Shown here: piece after piece, positions 25,828-34,648 of the stretch | Layout: the number at the start of each line of letters is the position of its first letter | Position numbering within the stretch: position 1 is the stretch's first letter | Source: Flavobacterium aquatile LMG 4008 = ATCC 11947 | GTDB taxonomy: Bacteria; Bacteroidota; Bacteroidia; Flavobacteriales; Flavobacteriaceae | Assembly (NCBI RefSeq): GCF_000757385.1 | Contig: NZ_JRHH01000004.1 | Location: 248,001-312,000 of the forward strand | Direction of reading: 5' to 3' | Length of the DNA stretch: 64,000 nt | The notes under the pieces: model-generated | The model's database searches: none | What the model was told of the DNA's origin: nothing | What the model saw: the letters and a program-made list of their open reading frames with translations, nothing else | Program-made: the position numbers and the translations under genes

Positions 25828-27231
25828 TTATTTTTGTGTGTATCCTAAAATTTTCAATACGTCTTCTGATGTTTGTTGCTCCGAGAAAACTTCTGTAGCT
25901 AGAATTCCATTTTTATCACGATCGATCAAAATGTGCTTTGGTTGCGGAATCAAACAGTGATGTAAACCGCCATATCCACCAATAGTTTCTTGATAAGCTC
26001 CAGTATTAAAAAATCCTATATATAAAGGCTTTTCTTTATTGTATTTTGGCAAATAAATGGCGTTCATGTTTTGTTCAGAATTGTAATAATCATCACTATC
26101 ACAAGTCATTCCACCAAGTAAAACCCGTTCATACGTATCGTTCCATCTATTTATTGCAAGCAAAATAAAGCGTTTATTTATCGCCCAAGTATCAGGTAAC
26201 GTGGTGATAAATGAACTGTCAATCATGTTCCAAGCTTCTCTATCATTTTGTTGTTTTTGATATAAAACTTGATAAATTGCTCCTCCAGATTCTCCAACTG
26301 TAAACGAACCAAATTCGGTAAAAATATTGGGTACATCAACTTCTGCTTCATCACAAGCAATCTTAATTTGATTGATAATTTCGTCAATCATATATTGGTA
26401 ATCGTATTCGAATGCCAATGAATTTTTTATAGGAAATCCGCCACCAATGTTTAATCCATCAAGTGAAGGACATTCTTTTTTAAGTTGAATATAAACTTTG
26501 ATACATTTTACCAATTCGTTCCAATAGTAGGCTGTATCATTAATTCCAGTATTGATAAAAAAGTGAAGCATTTTCAACTCCAAATTATCATTTTCCTGAA
26601 TTTGTTTTTTGTAAAAAGCTAAAATGTTTTTATAACCAATTCCTAATCGAGATGTATAAAACTCAAATTTAGGTTCTTCTTCAGCGGCAATTCTAATTCC
26701 GATTTTAAATTTACCTTTAATTTCTGCTTGAAGCAAATCAAGTTCTTCGTAATTATCAATTATCGGAATAGTGTTTTTATGACCATTATTAATCAATCGA
26801 GCAATATTTGAAATGTATTGGTCTCTTTTAAATCCGTTACAAATAATATAGGTGCTTTTATTAATCTTACCGTTTTCTAATAAATTTTCAACAATATTGA
26901 TATCAAATGCAGATGATGTTTCTACATGAATATTGTTTTTAAAAGCTTCATTCATAACGTATTCAAAATGAGAGCTTTTTGTGCAATAGCAATAGTAATA
27001 TTTACCTTCATAAGCATTTTTTTCCATCGCATTTCTAAACCAATTTTTGGCTTTTTTAATGTTATTAGAAATTTGAGGCAAATAAGTAAATTTTAAAGGC
27101 GTTCCGTATTGCTCAACCAATTTCATCAAATCGATGTTATGAAACTGTAATGTGCTATCTTTATTTAAAGTAAATTCTTCTTGCGGAAAGTAATACGTTT
27201 GATTAATTAAGTCGAAATATTTTGTATTCAT
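25828..27231 (-). CDS. speA: Arginine decarboxylase (type III PLP fold)
   Basis: A 467-residue PLP-dependent decarboxylase of the alanine racemase-like fold. The PLP lysine is in YYYCYCTKSSHFEYV, the phosphate-binding glycines in GGGFP (LDGLNIGGGFPIK), and the C-terminal GGMTCDSDD holds the second-subunit Cys-Asp of the active site. It gives agmatine for polyamine synthesis. It is shorter than the E. coli SpeA (~660) and belongs to the compact Bacteroidetes group. Arginine is the assumed substrate from family and context; a related carboxy-spermidine or diaminopimelate activity cannot be excluded. A long leader (27232-27468) precedes it. Confidence 0.85.
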   Translation of the reverse strand: MNTKYFDLINQTYYFPQEEFTLNKDSTLQFHNIDLMKLVEQYGTPLKFTYLPQISNNIKKAKNWFRNAMEKNAYEGKYYYCYCTKSSHFEYVMNEAFKNNIHVETSSAFDINIVENLLENGKINKSTYIICNGFKRDQYISNIARLINNGHKNTIPIIDNYEELDLLQAEIKGKFKIGIRIAAEEEPKFEFYTSRLGIGYKNILAFYKKQIQENDNLELKMLHFFINTGINDTAYYWNELVKCIKVYIQLKKECPSLDGLNIGGGFPIKNSLAFEYDYQYMIDEIINQIKIACDEAEVDVPNIFTEFGSFTVGESGGAIYQVLYQKQQNDREAWNMIDSSFITTLPDTWAINKRFILLAINRWNDTYERVLLGGMTCDSDDYYNSEQNMNAIYLPKYNKEKPLYIGFFNTGAYQETIGGYGGLHHCLIPQPKHILIDRDKNGILATEVFSEQQTSEDVLKILGYTQK

Positions 27232-27463
27232 TAGTGTTTTAAATGTTTTGTAAGATTAATAAAATGATGAATTAATCTGCAATTCAAACTCTAATATTGG
27301 CATATACAATAGGTAGCTTAATGGTATCAGTTTTTGTAATGTCTAAAATAAGATGTAATATCATTTTTATAGAAGTCAAAAATGCCACGCACAACACCTG
27401 AAACCCAGCATTGGTTTTTAGCAATAATTGCCTATTTCTGTTGATAATATTCTTTTTATTCAT
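27232..27463 (-). other. Leader region of speA with a possible 59-codon ORF
   Basis: About 230 bases separate the speA ATG from its putative promoter. An open frame from an ATG at 27463 to 27284 would encode 59 residues beginning MNKKNIINRNRQ. Its ATG falls almost at the expected transcription start. No domain is recognised and its composition is not convincing, so it could be an upstream regulatory ORF or chance. No riboswitch class is recognised. Confidence 0.3.
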
Positions 27464-27468
27464 TACCA

Positions 27469-27476
27469 CAAATGTA
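27469..27476 (-). promoter_or_regulatory. Probable speA promoter -7 box
   Basis: Minus-strand TACATTTG fits TAnnTTTG and would start transcription near 27463, giving speA a ~230-base leader. Confidence 0.5.
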
Positions 27477-27519
27477 AAAAATAAAATAAGCGAATTGCAA
27501 CTATTTTATTAAAAAAATG

Positions 27520-28581
27520 TTATGAATTATAATTGTGAAAACTATCAATAATTAATTCACTTTCAACCGATTGGTTGATGGCAGTGTTTCCAATATTTTT
27601 TAATAATGCAAATTGTACTTTTCCGTACTCATTTTTCTTGTCATGAATCAGTAATTCCTGGATCAATTTGATATCATTTTGGCTGAAAGAATGTATTTCA
27701 AAAATGGACATAATTACCTTTTTTATTTCTAAAAATTCTTCATTTGAAATCAATTCTTTTTCTTTAGAAATATAACTTTCCAATATCATTCCAATTGCAA
27801 TTGCTTCACCGTGTAACAATGGAGTTGTAGTTTCTAGTAAATAACTTTCGATTGCATGACCTAACGTATGACCAAAATTCAATGCTTTTCTAATTCCGTT
27901 TTCAGTAGGATCTTGTTTTACAATTTCGTTCTTAATTTCAATCGAACGATAAATTAATAAATCCAAATCGTCTGAATTTAATAGACTTAAATCTGAAAAC
28001 ATTTCCCAATATTTCTTATCATAAATCAATCCGTGTTTCAACATTTCTGCCAATCCCGATTTCATTTGATTTTGTGGTAAAGTTTCAAGAAATTGTGTAT
28101 CAATAAGTAGCAATTTAGGCACATTAATAACTCCAATTTGATTTTTTAAATTACCCAAATCAACACCATTTTTTCCGCCAATTGAGGCATCAACCATTCC
28201 TAATAAAGTTGTAGGAATATTAATAAAATCAATTCCTCGTTTGAAAGTTGATGCTATGAATCCGCCAATATCAGTAATCACGCCACCACCAAGATTAATT
28301 AAAACACTTTTTCTATCGGCACCAAGATCAGATAAAACCGACCAAACTTCTAGACATGTAGTAATGTTTTTAACTTCTTCACCACATTCAATTTCTATGA
28401 TTTCAATTGAAATTTCGGTAGCCAAATTGGATAGTATTTTTGGCAAACAATACTCATTTGTATGTTCATCAACCAAAATAAAAATAGAAGAGTAGTTGTT
28501 TTCTACTATTGATTTGTTGATTTGATCATAACCATTTTCATTAAAATAAATAGAATATCCGTTTGCTACAATTGATTGCAT
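27520..28581 (-). CDS. aroB: 3-dehydroquinate synthase
   Basis: Second step of the shikimate pathway: DAHP to 3-dehydroquinate, using NAD and Zn. The 353-residue protein has the NAD loop NLGGGVITDIGGF, the substrate block IPTTLLGMVDASIGGKNG, and metal ligands in SGLAEMLKHG, GHTLGHAIES and LLHGEAIAIGM. I chose the ATG at 28581; a TTG 21 bases earlier would overlap the promoter box at 28600-28607. Monocistronic. Confidence 0.96.
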   Translation of the reverse strand: MQSIVANGYSIYFNENGYDQINKSIVENNYSSIFILVDEHTNEYCLPKILSNLATEISIEIIEIECGEEVKNITTCLEVWSVLSDLGADRKSVLINLGGGVITDIGGFIASTFKRGIDFINIPTTLLGMVDASIGGKNGVDLGNLKNQIGVINVPKLLLIDTQFLETLPQNQMKSGLAEMLKHGLIYDKKYWEMFSDLSLLNSDDLDLLIYRSIEIKNEIVKQDPTENGIRKALNFGHTLGHAIESYLLETTTPLLHGEAIAIGMILESYISKEKELISNEEFLEIKKVIMSIFEIHSFSQNDIKLIQELLIHDKKNEYGKVQFALLKNIGNTAINQSVESELIIDSFHNYNS

Positions 28582-28599
28582 AATTAGTTTTATATTTTG

Positions 28600-28607
28600 C
28601 AAAAATA
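28600..28607 (-). promoter_or_regulatory. aroB promoter -7 box
   Basis: Minus-strand TATTTTTG fits TAnnTTTG, 18 bases before the ATG at 28581. Confidence 0.6.
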
Positions 28608-28686
28608 AGGATATTATTTAAGCTCGAAGGAATGAAAATTAACTTATTTTTTTGTTTTTAAATGATTCAAATTTATAAAAATTGAT

Positions 28687-28694
28687 TACTTTTG
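28687..28694 (+). promoter_or_regulatory. Promoter -7 box of the photolyase island
   Basis: TACTTTTG fits TAnnTTTG, 35 bases before the first gene of the island. No -33 TTG at usual spacing. Confidence 0.6.
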
Positions 28695-28729
28695 TTTAAT
28701 ATTTATTAGAAATAATTAAACAAAATATT

Positions 28730-29032
28730 TTGAAACCAATTATTGCAAACATAGATAAAGAAGAGCTAACTGAAATTCAGATAGATAGAATTATAGAAAT
28801 GGCTTGGGAAGATCGAACTCCTTTTGACGCCATAAAATTCCAATTTGGGTTAGCCGAAGCCGAGGTAAAAGCTTTGATGAAGAAAGAACTCAAATTTAGT
28901 AGTTATAAATTGTGGCGTGAACGTGTGGAAAATTGTAAAACCAAACATGTTGCCAAGCGAGTAGAAGGAATTGACCGATTCAAATGCAATTTGCAACGCT
29001 CTATTTCAAATAATAAAATTTCGAAACGATAA
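28730..29032 (+). CDS. TIGR03643 family protein
   Basis: A 100-residue basic protein matching the TIGR03643 family, which is known mainly from its position next to photolyase/cryptochrome genes. It contains a helix-turn-helix-like start (LTEIQIDRIIEMAWEDRTPF then DAIKFQFGLAEAEVKALMKK), so it may bind DNA. The frame opens with TTG at 28730; no ATG is available before the conserved part. It overlaps the next ATG by one base (TAATG). First gene of the photolyase island. Confidence 0.88.
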   Translation: MKPIIANIDKEELTEIQIDRIIEMAWEDRTPFDAIKFQFGLAEAEVKALMKKELKFSSYKLWRERVENCKTKHVAKRVEGIDRFKCNLQRSISNNKISKR

Positions 29033-29430
29033 TGGAAAGTAAAAAACCAGATAATATAGTTTATTCAGAAGACGAAGGTTACAATGCTAGTTTGTTGTCT
29101 TATTCAACAAGTGTTGGTGCACCAGTTATCAAAATGGATGATGTAGTTTCTTGGAAAAGTAGAGGAATTAGTACTGTAAATAAAGAATTTGAAAACAAGT
29201 TTAGCGAACTCAAATTGCAATATGAAAAGTTGATGCAAGAATTTGAGTGGAACGAATTGGTTTACAACTCTAAATTCTCGTTCGAACCAGTTATCGGCGA
29301 AATTTATCATTTGTATTCCAACAACGACGGAACCAATTCTCTTTCCTTAATTGCACCAAACGAATGGAACAAAGAACATCTTGGAACGTTTAAATTAAAT
29401 AGCGATAAAAAGTGGATTCATATAGCTTAA
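29032..29430 (+). CDS. DUF2452 family protein
   Basis: A 132-residue protein matching DUF2452: an N-terminal KPDNIVYSEDEGYNASLLSY, a coiled-coil-like middle (FENKFSELKLQYEKLMQEFE) and a beta-rich end with FEPVIGEIYHLY and LSLIAPNEW. Soluble. The family is found with photolyases in marine and freshwater bacteria; its role is unknown. It is coupled to TIGR03643 (one-base overlap) and 12 bases upstream of the flavin reductase. Confidence 0.88.
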   Translation: MESKKPDNIVYSEDEGYNASLLSYSTSVGAPVIKMDDVVSWKSRGISTVNKEFENKFSELKLQYEKLMQEFEWNELVYNSKFSFEPVIGEIYHLYSNNDGTNSLSLIAPNEWNKEHLGTFKLNSDKKWIHIA

Positions 29431-29442
29431 ACTCAAAGTAAA

Positions 29443-30084
29443 ATGGCACAAATTCATATCGATTACAATCAGATTTTGCAACTAGAAAAGCAAAAACGAG
29501 TTCACTTAATTAATAGTTTAGGCGGATTTAAAAGTGTTGCATTGGTTGGAACTTCTGATAAAAATAAAAATACCAATCTGTCAATATTCAGTTCGTTTTT
29601 TCATATTGGAGCAAATCCGCCATTAATTGGAATGATTTTTCGTCCAAGTCCGCCAGAACGTGATACGATGCGAAATATTTTAGATACAGGATTTTACACT
29701 GTAAATCATATTAATGAATCTATTTTTAAAAAAGCACATCAAACATCTGCGAGATATGAAAAAGGAGTTTCAGAATTTGATGCAACAGGTTTAAATTCAG
29801 AATTCAAGAATGATTTTTTTGCACCATTTGTAGCTGAAAGCAAGGTACAATTAGGCATTGAATTTAAACAAAAAATTGATATTTCTATAAATAACACAAT
29901 GATGATTATTGGAGAAATTGTACAGATTTACATTCCAGAAAATTGTTTGTTTGATGATGGTTTTATTGATTTAGAAAAAGCCAACACAATCACTTGTTCT
30001 GGTTTAGATAGTTATCACAAAACCCTACAATTAGACCGATTAAGCTATGCAAAACCCGATAAAGAAATTACCTCATTACTATAA
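29443..30084 (+). CDS. Flavin reductase family protein
   Basis: A 213-residue FMN-binding split-barrel protein. FMN-contact blocks are [40 protein letters not shown] and the C-terminal [20 protein letters not shown]. It likely reduces free or bound flavin with NAD(P)H. In this context it could keep the FAD of the neighbouring photolyases reduced, but that is an inference from position. It lies between DUF2452 and the cryptochrome gene with gaps of 12 and 2 bases. Confidence 0.9.
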   Translation: MAQIHIDYNQILQLEKQKRVHLINSLGGFKSVALVGTSDKNKNTNLSIFSSFFHIGANPPLIGMIFRPSPPERDTMRNILDTGFYTVNHINESIFKKAHQTSARYEKGVSEFDATGLNSEFKNDFFAPFVAESKVQLGIEFKQKIDISINNTMMIIGEIVQIYIPENCLFDDGFIDLEKANTITCSGLDSYHKTLQLDRLSYAKPDKEITSLL

Positions 30085-30086
30085 AA

Positions 30087-31595
30087 TTGACTAAAAAAGC
30101 TATAAATATTGTTTGGTTCAAACGTGATTTACGTTTTACAGATCACGAACCACTTTATTTGGCACTACAGGAGAATATTCCAGTTTTATTAGTTTACTTT
30201 TTCGAACCATCAGTTATGAAATATGATGATTCTGATGCGCGTCATTGGCGTTTTATCTACGAATCGATTCAAGAAATGCAAGCCAGATTAAAATCGGTTG
30301 AAACACAAATTTGCTTTTTTCACAATGATGTTGATTTAGTTTTTGAAGAATTAATAAAAATATACGATATCAAAACCGTTTTTTCTCATCAGGAAATAGG
30401 TAATAAAATAACATTTGACAGAGATATTGCAATGCAAGTTCTTTTTGATTCAAATAAAATTCTGTGGAAGCAATCGCAAATGCACGGTGTAATTCGTAAG
30501 TTGAAATCAAGAAGCGATTGGGACAAACGTTGGGAACAAGTAATGCGTGCTGAACCCAAAATGATTGATTTGAATTTGTTTCAATTTGAAAATTTAGAAG
30601 CTGATTTATATCAAAATTTAAAAGGAGAAGAACTTCCAAAAGACATCACAAACCGAAACAAAAACTTCCAGCAAGGCGGCGAATATTGGGCTTGGCGCTA
30701 CTTGGATAGTTTTGTAAAAGAGCGTCATGTAAATTACAGCAAACACATTTCCAAACCCAATTTGAGTCGAACAGGCTGTAGCAGATTATCGCCATATCTT
30801 ACTTATGGAAACATCAGTATGCGAATGGTTTATCAATATACAAATCAGCATTACCAAGTTTCCAAAAATAAACGAGCGATGTTAAATTTTGTTTCAAGAT
30901 TGCATTGGCATTGTCATTTTATGCAAAAATTTGAAGACGAATGTCGTATGGAATTTGAAAATGTAAACCGAGCTTATGATTCTTTGATAAAACCTAAAAA
31001 TGAAACCTATATAAAAGCTTGGCAAGAGGGCAAAACTGGAGTTCCAATTGTAGATGCGTGCATGCGATGTTTGGTTCAAACGGGTTACATAAATTTTAGA
31101 ATGCGAGCCATGGTTGTTTCATTTTTCACTTTTAATCTCTGGCAAGATTGGCGCGAATTACATTTTCTAGCACGCCAATTTTTAGATTATGAACCTGGAA
31201 TTCATTATCCACAAATTCAAATGCAATCAGGAACAACAGGAATCAATACCATCCGAATTTACAATCCAATAAAAAACTCTGAAGATCATGATTCTGAGGG
31301 AATATTTATCAAAAAATGGGTTCCAGAATTAGCCAAAGTTCCAGTGACTTTAATTCACGAACCTTGGAAATTAAATGCCATTGAACAACAATTTTACAAT
31401 TGTGAAATTGGAAAAGATTATCCGTTTCCCATTGTTGATATTGAAGAAACTAGAAAAAAAGCAAGTGATATTGTTTGGAGTTTCCGCAAGAAAGATGATG
31501 TTAAAGAAGAAGGGAAAAGAATTTTAAAAAAGCACGTTAATAATCCAAATAAACCAAAAGATGCGAGGAGTAAAAAAGCAAAACCTTCCAAATAA
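30087..31595 (+). CDS. Cryptochrome/photolyase family protein (type 1 of three)
   Basis: A 502-residue flavoprotein with an N-terminal antenna domain ([20 protein letters not shown]) and a C-terminal FAD-binding domain ([20 protein letters not shown], then LHWHCHFMQ and [20 protein letters not shown]). It belongs to a photolyase-like group related to class I enzymes but distinct from DASH. Repair of cyclobutane dimers or light sensing are both possible. The C-terminus is a lysine-rich tail that may hold DNA. The frame begins with TTG 3 bases after the flavin reductase stop; no ATG fits. Confidence 0.88.
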   Translation: MTKKAINIVWFKRDLRFTDHEPLYLALQENIPVLLVYFFEPSVMKYDDSDARHWRFIYESIQEMQARLKSVETQICFFHNDVDLVFEELIKIYDIKTVFSHQEIGNKITFDRDIAMQVLFDSNKILWKQSQMHGVIRKLKSRSDWDKRWEQVMRAEPKMIDLNLFQFENLEADLYQNLKGEELPKDITNRNKNFQQGGEYWAWRYLDSFVKERHVNYSKHISKPNLSRTGCSRLSPYLTYGNISMRMVYQYTNQHYQVSKNKRAMLNFVSRLHWHCHFMQKFEDECRMEFENVNRAYDSLIKPKNETYIKAWQEGKTGVPIVDACMRCLVQTGYINFRMRAMVVSFFTFNLWQDWRELHFLARQFLDYEPGIHYPQIQMQSGTTGINTIRIYNPIKNSEDHDSEGIFIKKWVPELAKVPVTLIHEPWKLNAIEQQFYNCEIGKDYPFPIVDIEETRKKASDIVWSFRKKDDVKEEGKRILKKHVNNPNKPKDARSKKAKPSK

Positions 31596-31698
31596 AATCT
31601 GTGTTGTTTGCCAAAAACCATTTTCTTGGCGCAAAAAATGGGAAAAAGTTTGGGATGAAGTAAAATATTGTAGTGATAAATGTAGAGGAAAAAAGTGA
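31561..31698 (+). CDS. DUF2256 zinc-finger-like small protein
   Basis: A 45-residue basic protein, easily missed because of its size. ATG at 31561, in another frame and overlapping the last 35 bases of the cryptochrome gene. The pattern ICVVC...[19 protein letters not shown] places four cysteines as CxxC-x(21)-CxxxC, a probable zinc ribbon; [20 protein letters not shown] is the DUF2256 signature. The family is repeatedly found beside photolyase genes, and here it lies between two of them. It might bind DNA or the photolyase. Confidence 0.9.
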   Translation: MRGVKKQNLPNKICVVCQKPFSWRKKWEKVWDEVKYCSDKCRGKK

Positions 31699-31737
31699 TT
31701 AGTGAATAGTAATTAGTGAATAGTAATTAGTGAATAG
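31698..31737 (+). repeat. 14-bp tandem repeat (2.9 copies)
   Basis: ATTAGTGAATAGTA units at 31698-31711, 31712-31725 and a partial third to 31737, starting in the stop codon of the DUF2256 gene. Confidence 0.9.
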
Positions 31738-31775
31738 CTTAATGAAACTTAATACCTAAATGGGTTAAAATTAAA

Positions 31776-33311
31776 ATGTCAAAAACCTTACGATTAATTC
31801 TCGGCGATCAATTAAATAGCAATCATTCCTGGTTTAAAACTGTTGATGATTCAATAACTTATGTTATGATGGAAGTTCGATCTGAAACAGATTATGCCAA
31901 TCATCATATTCAAAAAGTTGTTGGGATTTTTGCTGCAATGCAGAATTTTAAAAATTATTTACTATCTAAAAATCATAAAGTTATCTATATTCATTTAAAT
32001 AATAATGACAATTTACAATCATTTGAAAAAAACATACAAAATCTAATCTCAAAACACATTTTTACACATTTTGAATACCAGTTTCCAGATGAATATCGAG
32101 TAGATTTGGATTTGAAAAAACTTTGTGAATCCATTTCAATTCCAAGTTCTGTTGTAGATTCCGAGCATTTTTTTACTACTCGAAATGAACTCGGAGATTT
32201 CTTTGAAGGCAAGAAAATCTATCTAATGGAAAGTTTTTATCGTGCCATGCGAAAGAAACACAATGTCATGATGGAAGGCGAAAAACCATTAACCGGACAA
32301 TGGAACTATGATGGAGAAAACCGAAAAAAATTACCAAAAAATCATAAACCAACAGCTCCATTAGTTTTCAATAATGATGTTGCCAATATTTATGAAGAAA
32401 TTACAAAAAACGATGTAAAAACTATTGGAACTATTGATGCTAAAAACTTTGTTTGGCCCATAAATAGAGAGCAATCATTGCAATTATTAGACTTTTTTGC
32501 AGAAAAATGTTTGCAATTATTCGGAAGTTATCAAGATGCGATGACGCCAAACGAATGGTCATTATATCACTCTAGAATTTCGTTTTCAATGAATGTAAAA
32601 ATGATTTCACCAAGAGAAGTTGTAGAACGTTGCATTGATGAATGGAAAAAACGTCCAAACGAAATAGAATTCAATCAATTGGAAGGATTTGTGCGTCAAA
32701 TTATCGGCTGGCGTGAATACATGAGAGGCATTTATTGGAACAAAATGCCTGAATTTGCAAGCATGAATTTCTTCAACAATCAAGAAAAATTACCCGATTG
32801 GTTTTGGACAGGAAAAACTAAAATGAATTGCATGAAAGATGCCATAAATCAATCGTTAAATTATGCTTATGCTCATCATATTCAGCGGTTAATGATTACA
32901 GGAAATTTTGCGCTTTTGGCAGGAATTCAGCCAGACGAAATCGATGCTTGGTATCTCGGAATTTACATTGATGCCTTCGAATGGGTTGAAATTACTAATA
33001 CTCGCGGAATGAGTCAGTTTGCCGATGGCGGAATTGTTGGCACAAAACCGTATGTAAGTTCGGCATCTTACATTGATAAAATGAGCCATTATTGCGGCAG
33101 TTGTTTTTATAAAAAATCCTTAAAAATTGGAGAAAAAGCTTGTCCGTTCAATAGTTTGTATTGGAATTTTTATGATCGAAATGAAGATAAATTAGGTAAA
33201 AATCCGCGAATAGGAATGATGTACAACGTTTGGCGAAAAATGAAACCCGAAGACAAAACAGCTCTTTTGCAACAAGCTGAATATTATTTGAAAAATATGA
33301 ATGAATTATGA
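31776..33311 (+). CDS. FeS-type bacterial photolyase/cryptochrome (PhrB-like)
   Basis: A 511-residue member of the deoxyribodipyrimidine photolyase-related family (FeS-BCP / CryPro), whose studied members repair (6-4) photoproducts. The N-terminus LRLILGDQLNSNHSWF is characteristic. The four cysteines expected to bind the 4Fe-4S cluster can be placed: KMNCMKD, YCGSC (two) and EKACPFNSLYW. FAD contacts lie in the C-terminal helical domain (WREYMRGIYW). Its stop overlaps the ATG of the DASH gene by four bases. Confidence 0.92.
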   Translation: MSKTLRLILGDQLNSNHSWFKTVDDSITYVMMEVRSETDYANHHIQKVVGIFAAMQNFKNYLLSKNHKVIYIHLNNNDNLQSFEKNIQNLISKHIFTHFEYQFPDEYRVDLDLKKLCESISIPSSVVDSEHFFTTRNELGDFFEGKKIYLMESFYRAMRKKHNVMMEGEKPLTGQWNYDGENRKKLPKNHKPTAPLVFNNDVANIYEEITKNDVKTIGTIDAKNFVWPINREQSLQLLDFFAEKCLQLFGSYQDAMTPNEWSLYHSRISFSMNVKMISPREVVERCIDEWKKRPNEIEFNQLEGFVRQIIGWREYMRGIYWNKMPEFASMNFFNNQEKLPDWFWTGKTKMNCMKDAINQSLNYAYAHHIQRLMITGNFALLAGIQPDEIDAWYLGIYIDAFEWVEITNTRGMSQFADGGIVGTKPYVSSASYIDKMSHYCGSCFYKKSLKIGEKACPFNSLYWNFYDRNEDKLGKNPRIGMMYNVWRKMKPEDKTALLQQAEYYLKNMNEL

Positions 33312-34600
33312 AAACCTCGATTATTTGGTTTAAAACCGATTTAAGACTGCACGACAATGAAACGCTTATAAAAGCTATTTCGCAAAGCGACGAAATCATT
33401 CCAGTGTACTGTTTTGATGACGCTGATTTTGTTATTACAGAATTTGGATTTAAAAAAATTGGAAATTTTAGAGCACAATTTTTGTTACAGTCGCTAATTG
33501 ATTTAGATAAAAATTTAAGAGCAATTGGTTCGGGATTAATGATTTTAAAAGGTAAACCAGAAGTTGAAATTCCTAAAATTGTTCATCAATATAAAGCAAC
33601 GAAAGTATTTTCCAAGAAAGAAGTTTCTTATGAAGAAAATCAAACTGAAACAAAAATTAGAGAAGAATTATTTAAATTGAAATGCGAACTTAAAACATTT
33701 AGTACAAGTACATTGTATCATGCAGAAGACTTGCCTTTTTCAATAAAAGACATTCCAGATGTTTTTACCAATTTCAGAAAAAAAACAGAAAAAGATGCTT
33801 TTATAAGAACTTCATTTGATGAACCGAAAGAATTAAAATCGCCAGAAATTGAACCTTTAAAACTACCAACATTAGAAGAATTAGGATTGAATTTTGAACC
33901 AATAGATTCAAGAGCTGTTTTACAATTTAAAGGTGGTGAAACCGAAGCAATTTCTAGACTAAATCACTATTTCTTTAAAACCAAATGTATTTCAGAATAT
34001 AAAGAAACTAGAAATGGACTGGTTGGCGCCGATTATTCTTCAAAATTTTCTGCTTGGCTAGCTTTGGGTTGTATTTCACCTAGATTTATTTATGACGAAC
34101 TCAAAAAATATGAAAGTCAATTTGGAGCAAACGAATCGACTTATTGGTTGGTTTTTGAATTATTATGGCGCGATTATTTCCGTTTTATGATGAAAAAATA
34201 CAATGCCAAATTCTTTCAACAAGCTGGAATTCAGGATAAAGGAATTCCTGTAAACAAACATAACGCAAATCAATTACAAGAATGGATTGATGGTGAAACT
34301 AGAGTTGATTTTGTAGATGCAAATATGATCGAATTAAAACTTACTGGCTTTATGAGTAATCGTGGACGACAAAATGTAGCCAGTTATTTATGTAATGATT
34401 TAAAATTGGATTGGCGTTACGGCGCAGCTTATTTTGAGGAGCAACTTATTGATTATGATGTTTGTAGCAATTGGGGAAATTGGGCTTACTTAGCTGGAGT
34501 TGGAAACGATCCAAGAGGAAATCGTTATTTCAATATTGAAAAACAAGCATCTGATTATGATAAAAATAAAGTTTATAGGAATTTGTGGTTAAAATCATAA
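33308..34600 (+). CDS. DASH-type cryptochrome/photolyase
   Basis: A 430-residue flavoprotein of the DASH group. Antenna domain start TSIIWFKTDLRLHDNETL; FAD-domain motifs FSAWLALGCISPRFIYDELK, FELLWRDYFRF and ELKLTGFMSNRGRQNVASYL are typical of DASH proteins, which repair dimers in single-stranded or looped DNA. Translationally coupled (ATGA) to the FeS-type photolyase gene upstream. Last gene of the island. Confidence 0.93.
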   Translation: MKTSIIWFKTDLRLHDNETLIKAISQSDEIIPVYCFDDADFVITEFGFKKIGNFRAQFLLQSLIDLDKNLRAIGSGLMILKGKPEVEIPKIVHQYKATKVFSKKEVSYEENQTETKIREELFKLKCELKTFSTSTLYHAEDLPFSIKDIPDVFTNFRKKTEKDAFIRTSFDEPKELKSPEIEPLKLPTLEELGLNFEPIDSRAVLQFKGGETEAISRLNHYFFKTKCISEYKETRNGLVGADYSSKFSAWLALGCISPRFIYDELKKYESQFGANESTYWLVFELLWRDYFRFMMKKYNAKFFQQAGIQDKGIPVNKHNANQLQEWIDGETRVDFVDANMIELKLTGFMSNRGRQNVASYLCNDLKLDWRYGAAYFEEQLIDYDVCSNWGNWAYLAGVGNDPRGNRYFNIEKQASDYDKNKVYRNLWLKS

Positions 34601-34621
34601 AATTAATTCTAAAACTCTAAT

Positions 34622-34629
34622 TATATTTG
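34622..34629 (+). promoter_or_regulatory. Proline dehydrogenase promoter -7 box
   Basis: TATATTTG fits TAnnTTTG, 19 bases before the ATG at 34649. Confidence 0.6.
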
Positions 34630-34648
34630 CATAATTAATAAAATTTCG

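Noticed and set aside
27284..27469. 61-codon gene upstream of speA
   Set aside because: No recognisable domain and unconvincing composition; kept only as a low-confidence leader ORF.
31698..31737. Attachment site or transposon end
   Set aside because: Simple 14-bp tandem units with no inverted repeats, integrase or transposase nearby.
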